This document shows positions 56,848 to 64,000 of a stretch of DNA of 64,000 bases, in pieces. The translations under genes and the position numbers were made by a program. The DNA is taken from the NCBI RefSeq assembly GCF_008079445.1, contig NZ_VRYH01000006.1:1-64000 (forward strand), written 5' to 3'. The stretch comes from Aidingimonas lacisalsi (GTDB lineage: Bacteria > Pseudomonadota > Gammaproteobacteria > Pseudomonadales > Halomonadaceae). Every line of letters begins with the position of its first letter. Positions within the stretch are counted from its first letter, which is position 1. A model generated the notes under the pieces. The model saw nothing but the letters and a program-made list of their open reading frames with translations, made no database searches and had not been told where the DNA came from.

Positions 56848-59800
56848 TCATTCATCCTCCAGTGCCAGCAATGAGGCGTTGCCACCCAGGGCTGCAGTGT
56901 TGATGGTGAGAGACTTTTCCGTGGCAAAGCGCAACAGATAGTGCGGGCCGCCGGCCTTGGGGCCGGTGCCGGACAAGCCCTGGCCACCGAAGGGCTGTAC
57001 GCCGACGACCGCTCCAATGATATTGCGGTTTACGTAGACATTACCCACGCGAACCTTGTCGGCGATACGTTCGGCAAACGACTCATTACGGCTGTGGACC
57101 CCGAATGTCAGTCCATAGCCTCGCTGGTTGATCGACTCGATGACATCGTCGATCTCTGCAGCACGATAGCGGACGATATGGAGAATCGGTCCGAATTGTT
57201 CATGCTTCAGATCATCGATGCCGTCAATGACGAATGCGGTTGGCGCGATGAAGGTACCGTTGCCCGTCTGTGTCGGGTCAAGCCGGGTTTCGGCAATCAA
57301 GCGATCTTCCTGCTTCATCTTGTCGATATGGGCGCTTAGCCCTTGGCGAGCGTCTTCATCGATGACGGGGCCCACATCGGTGCCAAGATCACGGGGATCT
57401 CCGACTCGCAACTCTGCCATGGCGCCCTTGAGTATCTCGATGACGCGATCGGCGACGTCCTCTTGTAGATAGAGTATCCGCAAGGCGCTACAGCGTTGAC
57501 CGGCGCTTTGGAACGAAGAGTGGACGACATCCGCCACCACTTGTTCGGGCAGCGCCGTGGAGTCGACGATCATGGCATTCAACCCGCCCGTTTCGGCAAC
57601 CAGTGTTGGCAGCGGTGCGCCTTCGCGGGATGCGAGGCTTCGGTTGATGACTTGCGCCGTATCGGTGCCGCCGGTGAAGACCACGCCGGTAATGCGGGGA
57701 TCCGAGGTGAGGACGCTGCCTACCGTCGGCCCATCGCCCGGTAACAGTTGGACGACATCCCGCGGCATGCCGGCTTCGTAAAGCAACTCGACGACCCGGT
57801 GAGCGATCAATGACGTTTGTTCCGCTGGCTTGGCCAGGACGGTGTTGCCAGCGACTGCAGCGGCGACCATCTGGCCACAGAAAATGGCTACCGGGAAATT
57901 CCAGGGACTGATGGCCGCAAATACCCCTTTGCCGCCGAGCATCAACTCGTTGGATTCGCCAGTGGGACCGGGCAAGGGAGTCGACTCCGCAAACAGTTCC
58001 TCGGCACGCGTGGCGTAATAGCGACAGAAGTCGACGGCTTCGCGGATTTCATCGACACCATCGGTGAGCAGTTTGCCGCCTTCCCGCGAACATAGCGTCA
58101 TCAACTCGGCCATGTTGGCTTCCATCAGCTCGGCCAGGCGACGCAGGATGTCGGCACGTTCGCCGGCCGGCGTCGACTCCCAGCGTGGGAAAGCTGCCCA
58201 GGCGGCATCGACGGCCTTGGCAGCCTGCTCACCGGTGGTCCATTGCACACTGCCCACCTGGACGCGTTGATCGAAAGGGCACAGCACTGGTTGACGGGCG
58301 TCGGGATCGTGCGGGACATCAAATGCGAGCAGCGGCTTGGCATGGTATTCCTGATCCATGAAGGTCGCCATCTCGTCAACGAGCGGTTGATATTGACTGC
58401 GGATGTTCAAGTTAACTCCCTGTGAATTCTTGCGCTTTGGCCCGTAGATGTCAGAGGGTAGAGGAATCTTGTCGTTGGTATAGGTGGCGTATTGCTCCAG
58501 GGTTTCCACCGGATGCACGCAAAGGGATTCGACCGGAACGCGAGGATCGACCAGTTGGTGGACGAATGACGAGTTTGCACCATTCTCGAGGAGACGACGC
58601 ACGAGATAAGGCAGCAAGTCCTTATGTGCCCCTACCGGGGCGTAAATGCGGCAGTAAGTGCCTTCTGGTGCGCGTTCGAGAGCCGCATCGTAAAGGGCTT
58701 CACCCATCCCGTGAAGGCGCTGGAACTCGAAGGCACGGTCAGTTTCATTGGCGAGCTCCAGAATCGTGCTGATGGTATGGGCGTTATGTGTGGCGAACTG
58801 AGGAAACAGGCAACCGCGCGTGTCGTTCGATAGCAGGAAGTGGCTGCATACCAGATAGGCGACATCCGTGTTGGCTTTTCGGGTGTAGACTGGGTAGCCA
58901 TCGACACCGAGTTGCTGGGCCTCCTTGATTTCGGTATCCCAATAAGCTCCTTTCACGAGTCGCACGGGGATTTCGTCGCCTTGCGCATCAGCCAGTCGAT
59001 TGAGGTAGTGAAGCGTCGGCAGGGCCCGCTTCGAGTACGCCTGGACGACCAGACCGAAGTGCCCCCAGCTCTGGCAGACATCGCTTTCATACACTGCACG
59101 GAAGACTTCCAGTGACAGTTCCAGCCGGTCGACCTCTTCGGCATCGATCGTGATCGCGACATCCCGTTCCCTGGCCATGGCTGCCAGTTGTTTGACGCTA
59201 TCCACCAGTTCTTCGAGAATCTGCGTGCGGCGCCCGAACTCGTAGCGTGGATGCAGGGCCGAGAGTTTGATCGAGATCGAGGGGGACGGCGTGGTACTTG
59301 CCAGCGAACGACTCGTTTTACCGACTTGCTTGATGGCATTGGCGTAATCATCGAAATAGCGTTTGGCATCGTCTCGGGTACGGGCGGCTTCACCAAGCAT
59401 GTCGTAGGAGTAGGTATAGCCCTTGTCGAACAAGGGACGAGAGCGCTTCAGCGCTTCATCGATGTCGCGCCCCAGCACGAACTGCCTGCCCATGATTTTC
59501 ATGGCTTCATACATGGCACGACGAATGACCGGTTCGCCGAGCCGGTTGACCATCTTGTTGATGAAATTGGCGGGCTTGCCTTCTTTGGGATGGTCGAGGT
59601 TGATGACGCGCCCCGTCATCAGCAGTCCCCAGGTAGACGCGTTGACGAACCAGGATTCGCTTTGGCCCAGGTGCGATTTCCAGTCGGCCGGTCCCAGCTT
59701 GTCCTCGATCAAGGCGTCGGCGGTTTCCTTGTCGGGAATCCTCAGCATGGCTTCGGCCAGGCACATCAGCATCAGGCCTTCATGGGTATCCAGACTGTAC

Positions 59801-60039
59801 TGTTGCAATAATTCGTCGATCGAGTCGACCGCGGTGTCCATGTGACGGACATCGTTCACCAGCTCGGCGGTCTTGTCGGCAATGCGTTTGAAATCGTCCT
59901 TGTCGGCGGATAGTACCGCCACCAGTTCCTTGACGAAGGCGTCTTCATCGACGATGTAATGCTCGCTGATGCGATCGAAGAGGGTATCGAGGTCCTGTTT
60001 CCAGGTGGTGGTAACGAGCATATTGTCCGCATTCAGCAT
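56848..60039 (-). CDS. putA: Bifunctional proline dehydrogenase / glutamate-semialdehyde dehydrogenase PutA
   Basis: 1063 residues. Oxidises proline to glutamate. A helical arm (about 15-150) precedes the FAD proline dehydrogenase barrel (about 190-480; SIKLSALHPRYE, VRLVKGAYWDTEIK, FATHNAHT), then the aldehyde dehydrogenase domain (about 590-1040) with GVFAAISPWNFPVAIF, the general-base region AETGGLNAMIVD and the catalytic Cys in SAGQRCSALR. The N-terminal ribbon-helix-helix repressor domain of E. coli PutA (1320 residues) and the extra C-terminal domain are missing, so this PutA should not act as its own repressor. AGGGG precedes the ATG at 60039; a Met six codons later is possible. Confidence 0.96.
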   Translation of the reverse strand: MLNADNMLVTTTWKQDLDTLFDRISEHYIVDEDAFVKELVAVLSADKDDFKRIADKTAELVNDVRHMDTAVDSIDELLQQYSLDTHEGLMLMCLAEAMLRIPDKETADALIEDKLGPADWKSHLGQSESWFVNASTWGLLMTGRVINLDHPKEGKPANFINKMVNRLGEPVIRRAMYEAMKIMGRQFVLGRDIDEALKRSRPLFDKGYTYSYDMLGEAARTRDDAKRYFDDYANAIKQVGKTSRSLASTTPSPSISIKLSALHPRYEFGRRTQILEELVDSVKQLAAMARERDVAITIDAEEVDRLELSLEVFRAVYESDVCQSWGHFGLVVQAYSKRALPTLHYLNRLADAQGDEIPVRLVKGAYWDTEIKEAQQLGVDGYPVYTRKANTDVAYLVCSHFLLSNDTRGCLFPQFATHNAHTISTILELANETDRAFEFQRLHGMGEALYDAALERAPEGTYCRIYAPVGAHKDLLPYLVRRLLENGANSSFVHQLVDPRVPVESLCVHPVETLEQYATYTNDKIPLPSDIYGPKRKNSQGVNLNIRSQYQPLVDEMATFMDQEYHAKPLLAFDVPHDPDARQPVLCPFDQRVQVGSVQWTTGEQAAKAVDAAWAAFPRWESTPAGERADILRRLAELMEANMAELMTLCSREGGKLLTDGVDEIREAVDFCRYYATRAEELFAESTPLPGPTGESNELMLGGKGVFAAISPWNFPVAIFCGQMVAAAVAGNTVLAKPAEQTSLIAHRVVELLYEAGMPRDVVQLLPGDGPTVGSVLTSDPRITGVVFTGGTDTAQVINRSLASREGAPLPTLVAETGGLNAMIVDSTALPEQVVADVVHSSFQSAGQRCSALRILYLQEDVADRVIEILKGAMAELRVGDPRDLGTDVGPVIDEDARQGLSAHIDKMKQEDRLIAETRLDPTQTGNGTFIAPTAFVIDGIDDLKHEQFGPILHIVRYRAAEIDDVIESINQRGYGLTFGVHSRNESFAERIADKVRVGNVYVNRNIIGAVVGVQPFGGQGLSGTGPKAGGPHYLLRFATEKSLTINTAALGGNASLLALEDE

Positions 60040-60408
60040 CTGACTACCCCTAGCTTGTAGTGGTTGAGCCGTTACGGCTCATGTCCTCGAGCGACTGGTT
60101 CGTGTGCGTTTGACACATGAGGTGGTCGCTGGACATGGCAACGTGGTAGATCGAACCCAACATTTGACTAGCATGAATGTAGAGTGGGTGAAGGATAAGT
60201 GTCTTGCCAATTTCTCGGCAGGATTTGTCAAAAACCCGGGAAAGTTCATTCATGCTGACAGATTATAGACCTTGGTCTAAAGGGGAGGAGAGTCTGTCTC
60301 AGCGGTCGAGGTAGGAAAGAAGCGGCGCGGGGTAACGGGACTGGGACACGACGGCCGGGTAGTCACCAGGGCCCGCCATGGACCCCGGACACACCCGGAC
60401 AGTGTCAT
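60040..60408 (-). other. 369-bp gap upstream of putA with its promoter region
   Basis: Lies between ychF (ends 60409, minus) and putA (starts 60039, minus). It holds a perfect -10 (TATAAT on the minus strand, 60262-60267) overlapping a palindrome, a 67-codon minus-strand frame 60050-60253 whose ATG sits where transcription would begin, and GC-rich repeats (CCCGGACACACCCGGAC, about 60384-60401) that may end ychF transcription. The 67-codon frame has no ribosome binding site and no recognisable product. Confidence 0.5.
60262..60279 (-). promoter_or_regulatory. Candidate putA promoter -10 overlapping a GACC-N2-GGTC palindrome
   Basis: On the minus strand TAGACC-AA-GGTCTA runs directly into TATAAT. 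The dyad (60266-60271 and 60274-60279) shares bases with the -10, a repressor-type position. No good -35 is seen. The element lies about 225 nt upstream of putA. Confidence 0.45.
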
Positions 60409-61500
60409 CTAGACATTGAATCGGAAGTGGATGACATCGCCATCAGCGACGATGTAATCCTTGCCTTCGAGTCGCCACCTGCCGGCGTCCTTGGCGGCCT
60501 GTTCGCCGCCGAGAGATACATAGTCCGTGTAGCTGACCACTTCGGCACGTATAAAGCCTTTCTGGAAATCGGTGTGAATGACTCCCGCGGCCTCCGGTGC
60601 CGTCGCACCAATCGGCACCGTCCAGGCACGGACTTCCTTGTCACCGGCAGTGAAGTAGGTCTGCAACCCGAGTAGCCCATAGCCTGCCCGTATGACGCGA
60701 TCGAGCCCGGGTTCCTCCATGCCGAGTTCATCAAGAAATACATCGCGCTCATCGTCGTCGAGCTCGGCTATCTCCGCCTCGATCTGATTGCAGACCGGCA
60801 CGACGACTGCCGCTTCCGAGGCGGCGATGTCCCTCACGGTATCAAGGTAGGGGTTATCCTCGAAGCCATCGTCATTGACGTTGGCGATATACATGGTTGG
60901 CTTCAGCGTCAGGAAGTTGAAGCTCTTGAGCTGGCGTTTCTCATCGTCGCTGAGTCCAAAGCTGCGCAGTGGCAGGCCTTCGGCCAGATGGGGCTGGATA
61001 CGATCCAGGATTGCCTTGGTAGCAATGGCCTCTTTGTCGCCGCTCTTGACGACGCGTGTCAGGCGCTGGATCGAACGTTCCACACTGTCCAGGTCGGCTA
61101 GGGCCAATTCCAGGTTGATGGTGTCGATGTCGGCGCGTGGATCGACCTGATTACTGACGTGAATGACGTTATCGTTATCGAAACAGCGGACGACGTGAGC
61201 GATGGCGTCGGTTTCGCGGATATTGGCGAGAAATTGATTACCCAGGCCTTCGCCCTTGGATGCGCCTGCGACCAGGCCGGCGATATCCACGAACTCCATG
61301 GTGGTGGGAATCACTTTCTGAGGTTTGGCGATTTCAGCCAGTTTGTCGAGACGCGGGTCGGGCATTGGAACAATGCCGACATTGGGCTCGATGGTGCAGA
61401 ATGGAAAGTTCTCGGCATCGATGCCGGATTTGGTCAAGGCATTGAAAAGCGTGGACTTGCCGACATTGGGCAAGCCGACGATACCGCAGTTGAAACCCAT
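60409..61500 (-). CDS. ychF: Redox-regulated ATPase YchF (Obg-like)
   Basis: 363 residues, exactly the E. coli length. P-loop ATPase of the Obg family with [14 protein letters not shown] (G1), [20 protein letters not shown] (G3) and a NVND-type G4 that favours ATP, then coiled coil and a TGS domain at the end (about 280-363). Ribosome and stress-response factor. ATG at 61500 with AGGA upstream; five codons of open frame lie before it. Confidence 0.96.
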   Translation of the reverse strand: MGFNCGIVGLPNVGKSTLFNALTKSGIDAENFPFCTIEPNVGIVPMPDPRLDKLAEIAKPQKVIPTTMEFVDIAGLVAGASKGEGLGNQFLANIRETDAIAHVVRCFDNDNVIHVSNQVDPRADIDTINLELALADLDSVERSIQRLTRVVKSGDKEAIATKAILDRIQPHLAEGLPLRSFGLSDDEKRQLKSFNFLTLKPTMYIANVNDDGFEDNPYLDTVRDIAASEAAVVVPVCNQIEAEIAELDDDERDVFLDELGMEEPGLDRVIRAGYGLLGLQTYFTAGDKEVRAWTVPIGATAPEAAGVIHTDFQKGFIRAEVVSYTDYVSLGGEQAAKDAGRWRLEGKDYIVADGDVIHFRFNV

Positions 61501-61548
61501 GGAAATGTCCTGCAAAGCGTGTTCACGAGTAAAGAGATGGCTGGCTTT

Positions 61549-62139
61549 TCAGTCGGAGGCCGAAAAGCTGTGCAGCCGGTTCATGGCCTTGGACCAATCG
61601 CCTGCCAGGGCGTCGGGAAGCGTTGTCTGAATTTCATCGAGTGCCGCTTCGATAGCCGAACGTTCCGATTTACCGGGCCGGCCGAGTACGTACTGCGTGA
61701 CCTGACTCGAGTCGCCGGGATGGCCGATACCCACCCGAATACGCGAGAAAGACTTGTCGTTCCCCAACGCGCTGGCAATGTCACGTAGGCCATTGTGACC
61801 GCCATGGCCACCGCCATGCTTGTAACGGGCCGTACCCGGTGATAGATCCAGCTCATCGTGAGCGATCAACAGGTCGTTGGATGTCAGCTTGTAGAACTGA
61901 CATAGGGCCGCAACCGAAGCGCCACTACGGTTCATATAGGTTTGGGGAATGAGCAGGTGCCGCTCTTCGCCCGCCAGCAAGAGTCGAGCATGAAGTGCTT
62001 GAAACTTCTTCTCGAGGCGAAGAGAGACATGATGATGACGAGCAATGGCGTCGACCAGCCAGGCACCGGCATTATGCCGCGTGTCATCGTACTTCGGTCC
62101 GGGGTTGCCCAGACCGACGATCGCTTTCACTTGGCTCAT
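61549..62139 (-). CDS. pth: Peptidyl-tRNA hydrolase
   Basis: 196 residues. Recycles peptidyl-tRNA released from ribosomes. VGLGNPGPKYDDTRHNAG with catalytic His22, TYMNRSGASV, AHDELDL with the catalytic Asp, and GGGHGGHNGLRDI are all present. It lies between rplY and ychF, the conserved order. Confidence 0.97.
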   Translation of the reverse strand: MSQVKAIVGLGNPGPKYDDTRHNAGAWLVDAIARHHHVSLRLEKKFQALHARLLLAGEERHLLIPQTYMNRSGASVAALCQFYKLTSNDLLIAHDELDLSPGTARYKHGGGHGGHNGLRDIASALGNDKSFSRIRVGIGHPGDSSQVTQYVLGRPGKSERSAIEAALDEIQTTLPDALAGDWSKAMNRLHSFSASD

Positions 62140-62180
62140 GCCGGTGCCCTTTGCTTCACTGGAGGAGTCTCGACTCCGTT

Positions 62181-62855
62181 TTACTCGCTCTTGTCTTCCT
62201 CGCCACCATCAGAGCCGTTATCCGACGCATCCTGGGAAGGTTCGTCTTCCTCGCCGGCAGCTTCGGTCGTACCGCGAGTCGGATGGGTGATGCTGACGAC
62301 ACCGGCGTCATGATCCTCGCCATGAGACAAGGCAACGGAGGAAACGCCTGCCGGCAGCTTCAGATCCGAGATGTGCAGTGTGTCGCCGAGTCCAAGCTCG
62401 CTGATGTCGACTTCCAGGTACTCAGGCAGATCCTTGGGCAAGCAACTGACTTCGACGTCGGTCGCGAGGATGTGCAGAAGACCATCCTGCTCCTTGATGC
62501 CTTGGCAGTTTTCTTCGCCCACCACGTGCAGCGGTACGTGCATGGTCAGTTCCTGGGACGCATCAATGCGCAGGAAGTCGGCGTGGGTGACGAGCTGCTT
62601 GTAAGGATGCCGCTGCAAGTCACGCACCACGACTTGCTCTTTCTTGCCTTCGATGTCGAGCGTGATCAGTGAAGAGAAGAACGCCTCTTCTTCGATCGCC
62701 TTGTAAAAGACCGTCTTGTCGATGGCGATGGCGTGCGGTGCCTTCTCGCCACCGTAGACGATGGCCGGCACCTGCAGGTTCGCACGACGCAGGCGGCGGC
62801 TCGCACCTTTCCCCAGGTCGTGGCGAACATTGCCCGTAAGTGTGTAATCTGACAT
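62181..62855 (-). CDS. rplY: 50S ribosomal protein L25 (Ctc/TL5 long form)
   Basis: 224 residues. The N-terminal L25 domain (about 1-95: [38 protein letters not shown]) binds 5S rRNA and is followed by the beta-rich Ctc extension and an acidic low-complexity tail (about 195-224). The long general-stress (Ctc) form, unlike the 94-residue E. coli L25. GAGG lies upstream of the ATG at 62855. Confidence 0.96.
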   Translation of the reverse strand: MSDYTLTGNVRHDLGKGASRRLRRANLQVPAIVYGGEKAPHAIAIDKTVFYKAIEEEAFFSSLITLDIEGKKEQVVVRDLQRHPYKQLVTHADFLRIDASQELTMHVPLHVVGEENCQGIKEQDGLLHILATDVEVSCLPKDLPEYLEVDISELGLGDTLHISDLKLPAGVSSVALSHGEDHDAGVVSITHPTRGTTEAAGEEDEPSQDASDNGSDGGEEDKSE

Positions 62856-62875
62856 TGGTTGGTAACCTCATTAGT

Positions 62876-62915
62876 TAAAAAAGGAAAACGCTTGGGCCCG
62901 CGACCAGATCCAGCG
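62876..62915 (-). terminator. Probable terminator or attenuator between prs and rplY
   Basis: On the minus strand CGCTGG (from 62915) pairs with CCAAGCG (to 62889) around a GC-rich loop and is followed by a T-rich tract (TTTTCCTTTTTT, complement of 62877-62888). Moderately convincing; rplY may have its own promoter here. Confidence 0.45.
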
Positions 62916-62963
62916 CTTCCATTATCGCCCGTAGGCGTGCGTACCCGGCGCTATGTTCTCACG

Positions 62964-63905
62964 TTAGTGGAACATGGCGCTGACGGATTCTTCATTGCTG
63001 ACGCGACGGATCGCTTCGGCGATCAAGCCGGCCACTGACAACTGACGAATCTTGCCGCTGCGACGTGCCTGCTCGGACAGCGGGATCGTGTCGGCCACGA
63101 CCAGTTCATCGAGCACGGAGCCGCTGATATTGTCGATGGCCGGTCCCGACAGTATCGGATGCGTGGCATAGGCGACGGCTCGGCGAGCACCGTGCTCCTT
63201 GAGCGCTTCGGCTGCTTTGCATAGCGTGCCGGCAGTATCGACCATGTCGTCGACGACGACGCAGGTACGATCATCGATATCGCCAATGATATGCATCACC
63301 TGAGCCTGGTTGGCCTGGGGGCGGCGCTTGTCGATGATGGCCAGGTCGGCATTGAGCTGTTTGGCGATGGCTCTGGCCCGAACCACCCCGCCGACATCCG
63401 GTGAGACGACGACGAGATCGTCGTAGTTCTGGCGTTCGATATCGTCGAGCAAGATCGGAGAACCATAGACGTTGTCGACGGGGACGTCGAAGAATCCCTG
63501 AATCTGGTCGGCGTGCAAATCCATGGTCATAACGCGGTCGACGCCTGCCTTGACCATCATGTCGGCAACGACCTTGGCTGAAATCGGCACTCGCGAGGAA
63601 CGGACGCGGCGATCTTGGCGAGCGTAACCGAAGTAAGGGATGACGGCCGTGATACGCGTGGCGGAGGCCCGGCGTAGCGCATCCACCATCAAGATCAATT
63701 CCATCAGGTTGTCATTGGTCGGCGCGCAGGTGGACTGCAGGATGAATATGTCCTTGCCACGGACATTCTCATTGATTTCGACCGCGATCTCGCCGTCACT
63801 GAATTGTCCGACCGTGGCATGGCCGAGGCGATTGTCCAGTCCCTCGGCAATCTTTCGGGCGAGTTCGGGATTGGCGTTCCCGGTAAAAACCATCAATTTA
63901 GACAC
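62964..63905 (-). CDS. prs: Ribose-phosphate pyrophosphokinase (PRPP synthetase)
   Basis: 313 residues from the GTG at 63905. Makes PRPP for nucleotide, His, Trp and NAD synthesis. [42 protein letters not shown], the PRPP signature [11 protein letters not shown] with [14 protein letters not shown] (PRPP-binding loop) are all present. The GTG has AAGGTGG upstream and gives an N-terminus ([14 protein letters not shown]) of normal length. The frame is open 20 more codons; a later ATG at 63893 is possible. Confidence 0.96.
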   Translation of the reverse strand: MSKLMVFTGNANPELARKIAEGLDNRLGHATVGQFSDGEIAVEINENVRGKDIFILQSTCAPTNDNLMELILMVDALRRASATRITAVIPYFGYARQDRRVRSSRVPISAKVVADMMVKAGVDRVMTMDLHADQIQGFFDVPVDNVYGSPILLDDIERQNYDDLVVVSPDVGGVVRARAIAKQLNADLAIIDKRRPQANQAQVMHIIGDIDDRTCVVVDDMVDTAGTLCKAAEALKEHGARRAVAYATHPILSGPAIDNISGSVLDELVVADTIPLSEQARRSGKIRQLSVAGLIAEAIRRVSNEESVSAMFH

Positions 63906-63974
63906 GCGCAGCCACCTTTGCAGTCTTGGGGATCTCTTGCTGGGATGTCGACAGTCCACGCGCATGGCGAGAAA

Positions 63975-64000
63975 TGGCTGGGGTAGCAGGATTCGAACCT
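63975..64000 (-). tRNA. tRNA-Gln, 3' end (cut by window edge)
   Basis: On the minus strand the last 26 bases read as a T-loop (GGTTCGAATCC), acceptor strand TACCCCA, discriminator G and encoded CCA (63975-63977). The acceptor sequence and G73 fit tRNA-Gln (TGGGGTA ... TACCCCA-G). Its place upstream of prs matches the tRNA-Gln-prs order of Pseudomonas. The anticodon is outside the window, so the identity is inferred. Confidence 0.75.

Overview
The window is chromosomal DNA of a gammaproteobacterium, GC-rich and densely coding. Protein similarity and gene order (orn, queG, nnr, tsaE, ami, mutL, miaA, hfq, hflX, hflK, hflC, hisZ, purA; and tRNA-Gln, prs, rplY, pth, ychF) point to Oceanospirillales/Pseudomonadales, most likely Halomonadaceae. 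The family assignment is an inference from recalled protein families and synteny, not from a search. I see no insertion sequence, prophage, CRISPR array or rRNA.

Layout. 1-3.4 kb: end of cysN, a cytochrome b561 and the tRNA-wobble pair cmoA-cmoB. 3.5-13.3 kb: pgi, yqiA, parE, a chemoreceptor, parC and serB; the chemoreceptor lies between the two topoisomerase IV genes. 13.3-17.3 kb: an unusual four-gene run on one strand: a PilZ protein fused to a degenerate HD-GYP domain, a bacterial voltage-gated cation channel, a protealysin-like M4 metallopeptidase and its probable inhibitor emfourin. 17.3-19.4 kb: leuA behind a leader containing a 19-residue leucine-rich leader peptide. 19.4-22.1 kb: the EF-P modification cassette epmB/efp-epmA. 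22.2-40.3 kb: the conserved psd-rhdA-rsgA/orn-queG/nnr ... purA block of envelope, tRNA-modification, mismatch-repair and RNA-chaperone genes. 40.4-42.8 kb: an accessory pair, an HxlR regulator divergent from a berberine-bridge-type flavoenzyme. 43-49.8 kb: the suf iron-sulfur assembly operon (Rrf2 regulator, sufB, sufC, sufD, sufS, sufT) followed by sanA. 49.8-55.2 kb: small envelope and ribosome-modification genes (rimB-rimK, DUF3549, yqcC, a gamma-glutamylcyclotransferase, ompW, a YbgE-like membrane protein). 55.3-60 kb: the proline catabolism and uptake operon putA-putP. 60.4-64 kb: ychF, pth, rplY, prs and the 3' end of a tRNA-Gln gene.

Most of the window is housekeeping. The parts most worth following up are: (1) the c-di-GMP-receptor / ion-channel / metallopeptidase / inhibitor cluster; (2) the leucine leader upstream of leuA; (3) a 7-bp tandem repeat at the 5' end of psd, which could switch its reading frame; (4) several clean palindromes on or near promoters (upstream of ompW, upstream of putA, and between the HxlR regulator and the flavoenzyme).
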